In this document: in pieces, positions 6,937-15,631 of the stretch
How the letters are laid out: every line of letters starts with the position of its first letter
Numbering within the stretch: the first letter of the stretch is position 1
NCBI GenBank assembly: GCA_964496245.1
Contig: CAZBZG010000028.1
Coordinates: 1-24,441 of the forward strand
Direction: 5' to 3'
Length of the DNA stretch: 24,441 nt
Source of the DNA: CAZBZG01 sp964496245
Lineage (GTDB): Bacteria > Planctomycetota > SZUA-567
Translations under genes and position numbers: made by a program
The notes under the pieces: generated by a model
Seen by the model: the letters and a program-made list of their open reading frames with translations, nothing else
Told to the model about the DNA's origin: nothing
Database searches by the model: none

Positions 6937-8142
6937 ATGACCGCTCAGACGATGCGCCCCGACGCAGCCGGTCACTTCGGTCTCTACGGGGGACGGTACA
7001 TCCCCGAGGTGCTGGTGCCGGCGGTGCAGGAGCTGACCCAGGCCTTCCGGAACGCCTCGCAGGATCCCGATTTCCGGTCCGAATTCGAGTCGCTGCTCAC
7101 GCACTACGTAGGCCGGCCGAGCCCCCTCACGTTTGCCGCACGCCTGACCGCGTTCTGCGGGGGTGCGCGCATCTACCTCAAGCGCGAGGACCTCAACCAC
7201 ACGGGCTCCCACAAGATCAACAACACGATCGGCCAGATGCTCCTGGCCCGGCGCATGAAGAAGCCACGCATCATCGCCGAGACAGGCGCCGGCATGCACG
7301 GGGTAGCCACCGCCACGGCGGCGGCCCTCTTCGATCTCGAATGCATCGTCTATATGGGCACGGTGGACGTGGAACGACAGCGCGCCAACGTCTTCCGGAT
7401 GCGCCTCATGAACGCCGAGGTGCGCCCCGTGGAAAGCGGCACCTGTACGCTCAAGGACGCCATGAACGAGGCCATCCGCGACTGGGCCACAAACGTGCGC
7501 GACACCTTCTACTGCATCGGCTCGGTGGCCGGCCCGCATCCGTACCCCGAGATGGTCCGCACGTTCCAGCAGGTCATCGGCCGCGAAGCGCGCCGGCAAA
7601 TCCTGGAGATTGACGGCAAGCTCCCGGCCGCTTGCGTGGCCTGCGTGGGCGGCGGGTCCAACGCCATGGGCACGTTCTACGAGTTCATGCCCGACAGCGA
7701 CGTGAAGCTTATCGGCGTGGAGGCCGCGGGCTGCGGCATCGATACGGGCAAGCACGCCGCCTCCCTGGGGCACGGCAGCGTGGGGGTGCTCCACGGATCC
7801 AAGAGCTACGTGCTCATGAACCAGGACGGTCAGATCCAGGAAGCGCATTCGGTCTCAGCGGGCCTCGACTACCCGGGCGTGGGCCCGGAGCACAGCTACC
7901 TCAAGGATACGGGGCGGGCAACCTACGAGAGCGTGACCGATGCCGAGGCGATCGATGCCTATCAGAAGCTGAGTCAGCTCGAAGGCATCATCCCCGCGCT
8001 CGAGAGCAGCCACGCCATCGCCCACGTCATGAAGATCGCCCAGGACTTCGACAAAGACCAAGCCCTCGTGGTCTGCCTGTCGGGCCGCGGTGATAAGGAC
8101 GCCGAGAGCGTTGAGGCGTGGCTCGAGGAACACGGCCGATAG
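6937..8142 (+). CDS. trpB: Tryptophan synthase beta chain
   Basis: A 401-residue PLP enzyme condensing indole with L-serine to give tryptophan. The ATG at 6937 follows CAGGAG at 6 nt. An upstream in-frame ATG (6862) precedes the promoter -10 and is rejected. Family landmarks are FGLYGGRYIPEVL near the start, the PLP lysine K93 in HTGSHKINNT, the phosphate loop GGGSNAMG and the C-terminal SGRGDKD. The serine-carboxylate loop, normally ETGAGQHG, reads ETGAGMHG here, with Met120 replacing a very conserved Gln. Length and motifs are otherwise those of canonical TrpB1. No trpA follows: the next gene, gltX, begins 93 nt downstream on the same strand. Confidence 0.96.
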   Translation: MTAQTMRPDAAGHFGLYGGRYIPEVLVPAVQELTQAFRNASQDPDFRSEFESLLTHYVGRPSPLTFAARLTAFCGGARIYLKREDLNHTGSHKINNTIGQMLLARRMKKPRIIAETGAGMHGVATATAAALFDLECIVYMGTVDVERQRANVFRMRLMNAEVRPVESGTCTLKDAMNEAIRDWATNVRDTFYCIGSVAGPHPYPEMVRTFQQVIGREARRQILEIDGKLPAACVACVGGGSNAMGTFYEFMPDSDVKLIGVEAAGCGIDTGKHAASLGHGSVGVLHGSKSYVLMNQDGQIQEAHSVSAGLDYPGVGPEHSYLKDTGRATYESVTDAEAIDAYQKLSQLEGIIPALESSHAIAHVMKIAQDFDKDQALVVCLSGRGDKDAESVEAWLEEHGR

Positions 8143-8235
8143 CGGATGCGCCCCGCGTTCTCCGCGCCGGCACGTCCCGGAGCGGTGCGGCGTCGGCCCG
8201 CGGTGGTTTCGCGCGGCTTCCCTGCAGGAGTCTCT

Positions 8236-9855
8236 ATGAGCGTGTGCGTACGCTTCGCCCCGTCGCCCACAGGGCATGTACACATCGGCAACCTGCGCGT
8301 GGCGATCTTCAACTGGCTCTTCGCCCGCCACCACCACGGCACCTTTCGGCTGCGGATCGAAGACACCGACCGCCAGCGCTCCACGCCCCAGGCCATCGCG
8401 ACGCTGCTCGACGCGATGGCGTGGATGGGCCTCGACTACGACCAGGAGGCGGTCTACCAGTCGGCCCGGGCCAGGGAGCACGTGGACGCCGCCTCCCGGC
8501 TCAGGACCGAAGGCTCCGCCTTCTGCGCGGGCGAGAACGAACCCACGGTCCTGCTCCTGGACGCCAAGCTCTATGACCCGTCCTTTGTGACCGAGCCGCG
8601 TGACGAGGCGTCCATCGACGTGGCCAAGGGCGAACTCACGGCCGACGTCCGATGCTTGTTTCACGCGGTCCCCACGTCCAAGGGCGACATCTATACCACC
8701 CCCATCCTCTGGGATGCCCTCGACCTTCCCGTGTTCGTGCGGGCCGACGGCACTGAGGTCGAGGGCGCGCGGCTCCTCGAAGCGGTCACCGACGTCTGCG
8801 CAGGCGCCCCGGCCGAGCGCGTGAGCCTCCACGAGGCGGCCGGCGGCCGGCTCGGACGCATTCGCTTCCGGCGGCGGTATGTCTTCTACGAGGACTTGGT
8901 CATGGGCCGCCGCGAGAAGCCGCTCGACAGCATGCGCGATCAGGTCATCGTGCGCTCGGACGGCTCCCCCGTCTTCCATCTCGCCAACGTCTTGGACGAC
9001 GCTGCCATGGAGATCACCCACGTACTGCGGGGCAACGACCACGTGGAGAATACCTTCCGCCACCTCTTCCTCTACAAGGCCCTCGGGCTCGTGCCGCCCC
9101 GCTTCGGACATTTTCCCATGATCGTCAACCAGAAGGGCAAGCCCTACTCCAAGCGGGACGGCGATGCGTACGTGGGCGAGTTCCGGGAGAAGGGCGTGTT
9201 GCCCGAGGCCCTCTTCAATTTCCTGGCCCTCTGCGGATGGTCGCCGGGCGACGGCCGCGAACTCCTCACCCGCGCGGAAATGGTCGAGGCCTTCAGCCTG
9301 GACCGGGTCAATGCCTCGGCCGCGCGCTTCGACACGGACAAACTCGCCTGGATGAACGCCCAGATTCTGCGACGCCTGCCGCGCGACCAACTGCTCGAGC
9401 GGGTCCGCTCCGCGCTCGCGAGCGAGGGCGTGAAAACCGCGGACCTCGATCCGGACTGGCTCGAACGCCTGGTCGCGCTCCATCTTCCCCACGTGAGCAC
9501 GCTCCCCGCCTTCTTGGACGCCACCAGGTTCTTCTTCGAGGACAAGCCCGCGCTACAGGAGAAAGCCGTGCGCAAGGTGCTCTGCAAGAAGAACGGCAAG
9601 GGCCTGCAGACGCTGGCCGGCCTCCGCCCGGTGCTGGACGGAATCGATCCGTGGACGGAAGAGACGCTCGAACAAGCGATCACCGGATATGCCGAAGGGA
9701 ACGGATGCAAGATGGGCGATGTGGCCCAGCCCTTGCGCGTGGCCGTGACCGGCGGCACGGTGAGCCGCGGCATCTTCGAGGTACTCGCCCTGCTCGGCCG
9801 AGAACAGACACTTGCCCGCGTCGATCGTGTGCTGGCCGAGGTGGCGCCGGGCTGA
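8236..9855 (+). CDS. gltX: Glutamyl-tRNA synthetase, atypical subtype
   Basis: A 539-residue class I aminoacyl-tRNA synthetase. The ATG follows GCAGGAG at 5 nt. RFAPSPTGHVHIGNLR (6-21) holds the HIGH-type motif as HIGN, and RLRIEDTDR follows. The KMSKS-type loop reads GKPYSKRDG (301-309) rather than the usual KLSKRHG. Between residues 96 and 215 the usual Zn-binding or acceptor-binding segment with YCFCT-like cysteines is absent. Instead there is a longer unfamiliar segment (SAFCAGENEPTVLLLDAKLY ... FHAVPTSKGDIYTTPILWD). The family reading resumes at VFYEDLVMG and THVLRGNDHVENT. The anticodon-binding C-terminal region (RFDTDKLAWMNAQIL) is recognisable. It probably charges tRNA-Glu. The neighbouring glnS makes a non-discriminating role less necessary, but this cannot be read from sequence alone. 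Confidence 0.9.
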   Translation: MSVCVRFAPSPTGHVHIGNLRVAIFNWLFARHHHGTFRLRIEDTDRQRSTPQAIATLLDAMAWMGLDYDQEAVYQSARAREHVDAASRLRTEGSAFCAGENEPTVLLLDAKLYDPSFVTEPRDEASIDVAKGELTADVRCLFHAVPTSKGDIYTTPILWDALDLPVFVRADGTEVEGARLLEAVTDVCAGAPAERVSLHEAAGGRLGRIRFRRRYVFYEDLVMGRREKPLDSMRDQVIVRSDGSPVFHLANVLDDAAMEITHVLRGNDHVENTFRHLFLYKALGLVPPRFGHFPMIVNQKGKPYSKRDGDAYVGEFREKGVLPEALFNFLALCGWSPGDGRELLTRAEMVEAFSLDRVNASAARFDTDKLAWMNAQILRRLPRDQLLERVRSALASEGVKTADLDPDWLERLVALHLPHVSTLPAFLDATRFFFEDKPALQEKAVRKVLCKKNGKGLQTLAGLRPVLDGIDPWTEETLEQAITGYAEGNGCKMGDVAQPLRVAVTGGTVSRGIFEVLALLGREQTLARVDRVLAEVAPG

Positions 9856-9861
9856 CCCCAG

Positions 9862-9907
9862 GCGGCGGGCCGATGGCGTCGGGCCAACGCAGCCGCGCCC
9901 CCGCCGC
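9862..9907. terminator. Candidate bidirectional hairpin between gltX and glnS
   Basis: GCGGCGGG (9862-9869) pairs with CCCGCCGC (9900-9907) in the 56-nt gap between convergent stops. The loop is long (30 nt) and there is no U-tract, so termination is only suggested by position. Confidence 0.3.
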
Positions 9908-9911
9908 GCCC

Positions 9912-11621
9912 CTACGTCTGCTTCTTCGCGATCTTCGCCCAGGTGTCCTTGAGCGGTACCGTGCGATTGAACACGGGGTTCCCGGGCGTAGAATCAAGAT
10001 CCACGCAGAAGTACCCCTGCCGTTCGAACTGGCAATGGAAGCCCGGGGCCTTGCCGGCCAGGGCGGGCTCCAGCTTGCATCCCCTCAGCACCGTCAGGGC
10101 ATTCGGATTGCGATTGTCCAGCCAGGAGCTGCCGTCGGACACGGCCTGCGGATGCTCCACGCCGAAGAGGCGGTCGATCAGCCGGACCTCCGCGTCCACG
10201 GCATGACGTGCCGAGACCCAGTGGAGCGTGCCCTTGACCTTGCGGCCGTCCGGCGCGTCCCCGCCCCGCGTGGCCGGGTCGTAGGTGCAGACGAGCTCCT
10301 GCACGTTGCCGTCCGCATCCTTGACGACCTCCTTGCACGTGACGAAGTAGGCGTAGCGCAGCCGGACCTCGCGGCCCGGCGCCAGGCGGAAGAATTTGCG
10401 CGGCGGATCCTCCAGGAAGTCGTCCCGTTCGATGAAGAGCTCGCGGCTGAACGGCACCCGGCGCGTGCCCGCGCTCGGGTCTTCCGGATTGTTGATCGCT
10501 TCGAGCTCCTCGGTCTGGCCCTCGGGGTAGTTCTCGATCGTGATCTTGAGGGGCTTGAGCACGCCCAGGAACCGCGGGGCCACGCGATTCAGGTCTTCGC
10601 GCAGGCAGTGTTCGAGCATCGACACGTCCAGCCAGCTCTCGGTCTTGGCTACGCCGATGCGCTGGCAGAAGAGGCGGATCGATTCGGGCGTGAATCCGCG
10701 CCGCCGCAGGCCGGCCAGGGTGGGCATGCGCGGATCGTCCCATCCCCGCACGTAGCCGTGGCGTACCAGTTCGGTCAGCTTGCGTTTGCTGAGCACCGTG
10801 TAGGTCAGATTGAGCGGGGCGAACTCGATCTGCTGCGGGTGGTAGATTCCGAGCCGGTCGAGATACCAGTCGTAGAGCGGCCGATGGTGTTCGAACTCGA
10901 GCGTGCAGAGCGAGTGCGTGATGCCTTCGATGGAATCTTCCAGGCCGTGGGCCCAGTCGTACATGGGGTAGATGCACCATGCCTCGCCCGTGCGATGGTG
11001 GGCGGCATGCTGAATGCGGTAGAGCACCGGGTCGCGCATGTTGAGGTTCGGGTGCGCCATGTCGATCTTGGCGCGCAATACGTGGGCGCCGTCGGGAAAC
11101 TCGCCCGCCCGCATGCGTTGGAAGAGGTCGAGATTCTCCTCCACCGTACGGTCGCGATACGGACTGTTCTTGCCGGGCGGGGTCTGGCCCCCCCGGCGGG
11201 CATCCGCGGCCGTGCCGCGAAAGGCGCGGATCTCCTCCTCGCTCAGACTGTCTACGTACGCGTCGCCCTGCCGGATGAGCTGCAGGGCGTATTCGTACAT
11301 CTGCTCGAAGTAGTCCGACGCATAGAAGAGCCGGTCCTCCCAGTCGGCGCCGAGCCAGCGCACGTCGCGGAGGATCGACTCCACGTACTCGGATTCCTCC
11401 TTGGTCGGGTTCGTGTCGTCGAACCTGAGGTTGAACTCGCCCCCGTACTCCTGCGCGATGGTGTAGTTGAGCAGCACGGCCTTGGCGTGGCCGATGTGGA
11501 GATACCCGTTGGGCTCCGGGGGAAAGCGGGTGTGGACCCGTCCGTCGAACCGGCCGTCCTGCCGATGCTCCTCGATGATGGCCCGGATGAAATCCGTCTT
11601 CGGGGTGCGTTCCGAAGGCAT
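9912..11621 (-). CDS. glnS: Glutaminyl-tRNA synthetase
   Basis: A 569-residue class I synthetase attaching glutamine to tRNA-Gln. The ATG at 11621 follows GGGAGG. PPEPNGYLHIGHAK (34-47) contains HIGH at 42-45. RFDDTNPTKE (66-75) and the KMSKS-type VLSKRKL (276-282) are diagnostic of GlnRS rather than GluRS. AWCIYPMYDWAHGLEDSIEG (214-233) matches the conserved GlnRS active-site region. The C-terminal half carries the two beta-barrel anticodon-binding domains (FVTCKEVVKD, HWVSARHA, FNRTVPLKDTWAK). A small insertion near residues 139-147 precedes PGKNSPYRDRTVEENL. It converges on gltX and diverges from a small membrane protein gene. Confidence 0.96.
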   Translation of the reverse strand: MPSERTPKTDFIRAIIEEHRQDGRFDGRVHTRFPPEPNGYLHIGHAKAVLLNYTIAQEYGGEFNLRFDDTNPTKEESEYVESILRDVRWLGADWEDRLFYASDYFEQMYEYALQLIRQGDAYVDSLSEEEIRAFRGTAADARRGGQTPPGKNSPYRDRTVEENLDLFQRMRAGEFPDGAHVLRAKIDMAHPNLNMRDPVLYRIQHAAHHRTGEAWCIYPMYDWAHGLEDSIEGITHSLCTLEFEHHRPLYDWYLDRLGIYHPQQIEFAPLNLTYTVLSKRKLTELVRHGYVRGWDDPRMPTLAGLRRRGFTPESIRLFCQRIGVAKTESWLDVSMLEHCLREDLNRVAPRFLGVLKPLKITIENYPEGQTEELEAINNPEDPSAGTRRVPFSRELFIERDDFLEDPPRKFFRLAPGREVRLRYAYFVTCKEVVKDADGNVQELVCTYDPATRGGDAPDGRKVKGTLHWVSARHAVDAEVRLIDRLFGVEHPQAVSDGSSWLDNRNPNALTVLRGCKLEPALAGKAPGFHCQFERQGYFCVDLDSTPGNPVFNRTVPLKDTWAKIAKKQT

Positions 11622-11699
11622 GGTGTCCTCCCTGACGCGCGAACCCGGCAGACGCCGCGGTCCGCCGAATCCTGGCTGGCGTTTGCGTGCGCAGGCCCC

Positions 11700-11728
11700 T
11701 ATAATAGAGGTCTGGACGCCGCATGCAA
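11700..11728 (-). promoter_or_regulatory. Overlapping divergent promoters for glnS and the small membrane protein
   Basis: On the minus strand, TTGCAT (11728-11723), a 16-nt spacer and TATTAT (11706-11701) point to glnS. On the plus strand, a perfect -10 TATAAT lies at 11700-11705 with a poor -35. The two -10 boxes are the same AT island read on opposite strands, so the polymerases should compete. Confidence 0.5.
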
Positions 11729-11791
11729 GGATTTGCGCGCCTGCGGCAGCCGACCGCCGCTGTCCCAGCCCCTGTGCGCGAGGAGAGCATC

Positions 11792-12115
11792 ATGCGAACG
11801 ATCGGAGCGCTCGCCGCCGGCGTGCTGGTGGTCGCCATCCTGGCCGCGGTCCTCTGGCCCGCCCCGCGCAACAAAGTCGAACGGGACCTGGCCCCGTTCG
11901 CGGCGGCCGTGCGCGAGTACTTGGCGGCCAAGTCCTTCGGCATGGAACCCGTGCGCGTCCAGGAGCTGTCGGTGGACGAGGACGGCCGGACGGCCGCCGC
12001 GGTCTACAAGCTCAAGGACGCAGCCGGCACGTACAACCTCGCAGTGACCTGGACCTTCACCTTCGAGCGGGACGAAGCGGGCGGATGGACGGTCACGGGG
12101 CACGAGACGCGGTGA
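11792..12115 (+). CDS. Small membrane-anchored or secreted protein of unknown function
   Basis: A 107-residue protein. The ATG at 11792 follows GAGGAGAG. Residues 4-24 (IGALAAGVLVVAILAAVLW) form one hydrophobic segment, an uncleaved anchor or signal peptide. The rest is a compact periplasmic domain: a helix (LAPFAAAVREYLAAKSF), then beta strands with alternating charged residues ending WTVTGHETR. The pattern resembles small NTF2-like or cystatin-like alpha-plus-beta domains, but I do not recognise a family. A longer frame from 11723 lacks a ribosome site. It stands alone between glnS and rnr. Confidence 0.7.
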   Translation: MRTIGALAAGVLVVAILAAVLWPAPRNKVERDLAPFAAAVREYLAAKSFGMEPVRVQELSVDEDGRTAAAVYKLKDAAGTYNLAVTWTFTFERDEAGGWTVTGHETR

Positions 12116-12183
12116 CCGGTCAGGGCGGTCAGCCGTGCGACACAGCGCCCCTCCATGTCGAGAACGCGTGAGGCAGGGCCAAT

Positions 12184-12207
12184 GGCCGGCAGCCAACGGC
12201 CGGCAGC
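12184..12207. repeat. Short direct repeat
   Basis: GGCCGGCAGC occurs at 12184-12193 and again at 12198-12207, just outside the rnr stop codon. GCCGGC is itself palindromic, so weak hairpins are possible. Confidence 0.5.
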
Positions 12208-12210
12208 TCC

Positions 12211-14400
12211 TCACACCACCCCCAGGAACTCCATCTCACACAAGCGCGCGGCCAGATCGATCTTGGTGATGCGCACCTCCACCTCTTGGCCGAGGTGGAA
12301 ACCGGGCCGGGCCTTTGCTTGACGGCGCGTAGGCTTGCCAGGCGTTCCGGGGGCCTCCTCCCGTGCGGCGAATCCGGCGCGGGCGAGCATCCAGCGCGGG
12401 ATCATGCCCTCCACGAAATAATCCTCGATCTCCACGAAGATGCCGAACTTGCGGATGCCCGTGACCACGGCCTTGAACTCACGCTGCTCCTGGCGGGAGA
12501 GGAACTCGAGCCGCCGGAAATCCTTCACCCCCTCTTCGATCTTCATGGCCCGTCGCTCGCGCTGCGAAGCGTGGCTGCCCAGCTGATCGAGGACGTTGTG
12601 CGACACGCGCGGAGGCTGCCGGAGTCGCTTGGGCAGCTTGTGGGCCCCGTCGGAGAAGGAGCGGTCGAGCATCTGATGGAGGTGCAGGTCCGGATACCGG
12701 CGGATGGGGGAGGTGAAGTGCATGTAGTGCGCGAAGTCGAGCGCGAAGTGGCCGATGTCGTGCTGGGGCCCGTAGACCGCCTGCTTGAAGCTGCGGAGGA
12801 TCGCCAGGTTGATGGCGTGCTCCTCGGGCCGTCCGCGGGCCTGTTCCAGAATGGCCTTGAGCCGCTCGCGCTTGTACGGCCGCTTGAACGGGTAGCCGCA
12901 GGCGGTCAGGAACTCGGCCAGTTCTTCGAACTGCTCTTCGTCCGGGGGTTCGTGGATGCGGTGGAGCGCGGGCACGCCGTTCGCCGCGCACCACTCGGCC
13001 AGAGCCACGTTGGCGGCCAGCATGAATTCCTCGACGAGCTGGTGCGAGTAGTCGTGCGGCACCTCTTCCAGGCCTTCGGCATGCCCCTCCTCGTCCAGGA
13101 TCAGACGAAACTCGGGCAGGTGGAGCTCGAGTGCTCCGCTACCGAGCCGGTCCTTGCGCAGCTGGCGCGATAGACGGTGCAGCCCCTGAAGCGCTTCGAG
13201 CACGGCGGGGGCTTCCCGCCCGCGCAGGGACTCTTCGTCCGGAGTGGGCGCGCGCTTTTCGTCTTCGGGGGCCAGCAGATGGGCGACCTCCTCATAGGTG
13301 AACCGCCGTTGGCTGCGGATGCGGGAGCGGTGAATCGTGTAGTTGGTCCGCTTGCCGTCCCCGTCGTAGTGGAGGAAGACGCTCTTGGTGAGATGCGCCT
13401 CGTCCGGCCGCAGACTGCAGAGGTCGTTGGAGAGCTCCTCGGGGAGCATGGGGATGACCCGCTCAGGCAGATAGATGCTCGTCGCCCGGTCGCGCGCCTC
13501 CTCGTCCAGCCGCGTATCCGGTTTGACGAACCAGGAAACGTCGGCGATGTGCACCCCCAGGACCAGGCGGCCGTCCGGTTTCGCCTCGAGCGACAGCGCG
13601 TCGTCGAAATCGCGCGCGTCCTCGGGATCGATCGTGACTGTCACCGCGTCTGCGAGATCGAGACGTTCGTCCCCGGTCGACGGCGACGCAGCCCGAGCGA
13701 GATTCGCCACCTCCCGCTTGACCGGCTCCGGAAAGGGCCCGGGCGCATCGTAGGAGGCGAGGATGGCCGCCGTCTCGGTGTCCGGTTCCCCGGCGGGCCC
13801 CAGATCCTCGAGCACGCGCCCTTCGGGCTCGTCTGTTTCGCCCGGCCAGCGCGTGATCTCGAGCAGCACCTTGCGATCGGGTTCGACCGCCGCGCTGTCC
13901 GAGGTCAGCGCGAACGCGTACGGATTCTTCGGATCTTCGGGGCGCGCCGTCCCGTCCTTTTCGATCAGCGCCACGATGCGCGGCTGACCGCGTTCGATCA
14001 CCTCGAGCACCCGGCCGAAGTGGCGGATGTCCTTGCCGCGCCGTTGCTCGACCGAGACCTTCACGCGGTCCCCCTGGAGCGCGGAGCCGAGATACTGTTC
14101 GGGCAGGAAGACGTCGTCGCGCGACGGGTCGTCCGGAATCAGAAATCCATAGCCGGCCGATGCGATCTGCACGCGCCCTACGACCGTGCGCGAGGGATCG
14201 GCCAGCGCCCACCGGCCGCCGCGCTGGCGCACGAGCTTGCCCTCCCGCTCCAGACGCTTGAGGATATCGCGAAACGTCCGGTAGGCCTTCTTGGAGACCC
14301 CGAGATCGCGGGAAAGCTCCTTGGAGCGTCGGGGATTGTAGTCGGTCTGGCCGAGGGTTTCGAGGATGCGGGTTTCCAGGTCGTCGGATTGTTGCGGCAT
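12211..14400 (-). CDS. rnr: Ribonuclease R
   Basis: A 729-residue 3'-to-5' exoribonuclease of the RNB (RNase II) family. The ATG at 14400 (MPQQSDDLETRIL) follows an AGGA. Upstream extension of the frame overlaps the preceding gene and is rejected. Residues 1-65 are the winged-helix domain, and 70-175 the cold-shock/OB domains (VGRVQIASAGYGFLIPDD). The RNB domain starts near 247 with the catalytic Asp cluster TIDPEDARDFDDA (D258, D264, D266, D267) and HIADVSWFV. The S1 domain near 635-725 includes FKAVVTGIRKFGIFVEIE. The S1 has an insert rich in P, K and R, and the protein lacks the long Lys-rich tail of the E. coli enzyme. Role: degradation of structured RNA and rRNA quality control. It lies 52 nt downstream of a PLP enzyme, likely in the same transcript. 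Confidence 0.95.
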   Translation of the reverse strand: MPQQSDDLETRILETLGQTDYNPRRSKELSRDLGVSKKAYRTFRDILKRLEREGKLVRQRGGRWALADPSRTVVGRVQIASAGYGFLIPDDPSRDDVFLPEQYLGSALQGDRVKVSVEQRRGKDIRHFGRVLEVIERGQPRIVALIEKDGTARPEDPKNPYAFALTSDSAAVEPDRKVLLEITRWPGETDEPEGRVLEDLGPAGEPDTETAAILASYDAPGPFPEPVKREVANLARAASPSTGDERLDLADAVTVTIDPEDARDFDDALSLEAKPDGRLVLGVHIADVSWFVKPDTRLDEEARDRATSIYLPERVIPMLPEELSNDLCSLRPDEAHLTKSVFLHYDGDGKRTNYTIHRSRIRSQRRFTYEEVAHLLAPEDEKRAPTPDEESLRGREAPAVLEALQGLHRLSRQLRKDRLGSGALELHLPEFRLILDEEGHAEGLEEVPHDYSHQLVEEFMLAANVALAEWCAANGVPALHRIHEPPDEEQFEELAEFLTACGYPFKRPYKRERLKAILEQARGRPEEHAINLAILRSFKQAVYGPQHDIGHFALDFAHYMHFTSPIRRYPDLHLHQMLDRSFSDGAHKLPKRLRQPPRVSHNVLDQLGSHASQRERRAMKIEEGVKDFRRLEFLSRQEQREFKAVVTGIRKFGIFVEIEDYFVEGMIPRWMLARAGFAAREEAPGTPGKPTRRQAKARPGFHLGQEVEVRITKIDLAARLCEMEFLGVV

Positions 14401-14452
14401 GAGATTCCTGTAGGAAAAAGAGAGGCGGCGGGCGGATCCGGGACAGCCCCGG

Positions 14453-15631
14453 TCAGATGCCGGCCAGCGCCCGGCCCAGGTCTGCGAGCAGCTCTTCGGA
14501 CGGCTCCACGCCGGCGGAGAGACGCACCGTATTCCGATTGACGCCAAACGTCAGGCGCAGGTCTTCCGGGAGGTAGAGCATGGTCGTGAGAAACGGGATG
14601 CAGATGAGCGTCTCGGGCGCGCCGAGGCTGACGGCGTGCACGATGAGATCGAGTTTGTGAATGAAGCGTTTGGCATCCTCCTCGGTCGTGCCCACCTCGA
14701 AGGCCAGGAGACCGCCGAAGCCATTGCGCATCTGGTGCTTGGCGATGGCGTGGCCCGGGTCCTGCTCGAGGCCGGGGTAGCGGAGGTTGTGGATCTTGGG
14801 CTGGCTGGCGAGAAAGCGCGCCATGGCCATGGCGTTCTCGGCCATGCGGGAGGCGCGGAGCGTGAGCGTCTTCAAGCCCCGCTCCAGGAGGAAGGCCGAA
14901 TGCGGATCGAGCGTGGTGCCGATGGCCTGCCGGGTGAACCAGAGCTCGTTGTAGTGCTCCTTGCTGCCCGCAATGGCCCCGGCCATGAGGTCGTTGTGCC
15001 CGCCCATGGCCTTGGTGGCGCTGTGGACCACGAGATCGGCGCCGAGGGCGAAAGGCCGCTGGTGGTGGGGCGTGGCGAACGTGTTGTCCACCACGAGCAG
15101 AGCCCCCGCCTTGTCGGCGGCTGCGCGCGCGCGCGCGATGTCGATGGTCTTGCAGAGGGGATTGGTCGGCGTTTCGAGGAAGATCATCCGGGTGTTGTCC
15201 TTGACGTAACTCGCCAGATCGTCGCTCTCCGCCGCGTCGATCCAGGTCACGTCGACCCCCATCCGCTCGAGGATGAGGGAAACCTTGTAGTGCGCGCCGT
15301 AGGTATCGCGGAAGAGCACCAGGTTGTCGCCGGCGCTGAGATACGTGAGATAGACCATGGTGCAGGCCGCCATGCCCGTGGTGCAGATCACGCAGTCCTC
15401 CGTCTGCTCTCGGTGGGCGATCTGCTTCTCCACGGCGCGCACGGTCGGGTTGTCGTCGCGGTGGTAGGTGTACCCGTCCATCTCGCCGTCGGTGATCCGG
15501 CGGAGCACCTCGAAGGATTCGTACTCGTAGTTCACCGCCTGGACGATCGGCGTCACCAGGGGGCGGTTCCCGTAGGGCGTAAGCGGCTCGGCGTATTCCT
15601 CGTGGGTCAGGGGGTCGATATGGTCGGGCAC
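14453..15631 (-). CDS. Cys/Met metabolism PLP-dependent enzyme (cystathionine gamma-synthase/lyase family)
   Basis: A 392-residue fold-type I PLP enzyme. The GTG at 15631 is chosen because AAGGAG lies 6-7 nt upstream. The longer frame from 15745 begins upstream of the promoter. Landmarks are YHRDDNPT (56-63, the Tyr/Arg site that grips the phosphate of the other subunit), TTGMAAC (84-90), D182 in VVDNTFATP, and the Schiff-base lysine K207 in HSATKAMGGHNDLMAG. The family covers cystathionine gamma-synthase, cystathionine gamma-lyase, O-acyl-homoserine sulfhydrylase and methionine gamma-lyase. YHRDD instead of the common YSRxG is a variation that does not settle which one. No met genes are adjacent. 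It is followed by rnr. Confidence 0.9.
   Translation of the reverse strand: MPDHIDPLTHEEYAEPLTPYGNRPLVTPIVQAVNYEYESFEVLRRITDGEMDGYTYHRDDNPTVRAVEKQIAHREQTEDCVICTTGMAACTMVYLTYLSAGDNLVLFRDTYGAHYKVSLILERMGVDVTWIDAAESDDLASYVKDNTRMIFLETPTNPLCKTIDIARARAAADKAGALLVVDNTFATPHHQRPFALGADLVVHSATKAMGGHNDLMAGAIAGSKEHYNELWFTRQAIGTTLDPHSAFLLERGLKTLTLRASRMAENAMAMARFLASQPKIHNLRYPGLEQDPGHAIAKHQMRNGFGGLLAFEVGTTEEDAKRFIHKLDLIVHAVSLGAPETLICIPFLTTMLYLPEDLRLTFGVNRNTVRLSAGVEPSEELLADLGRALAGI

Noticed and set aside
6374..6940. A 188-residue open frame across the repeat-rich spacer
   Set aside because: No ribosome site and no family similarity. It runs through palindromic repeats and the trpB promoter.
9237..12047. A 936-residue plus-strand open frame antisense to glnS and overlapping gltX
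   Set aside because: It is out of frame with gltX and antisense to glnS, both with full family motifs. Its Arg/Ala-rich composition is the usual high-GC shadow.
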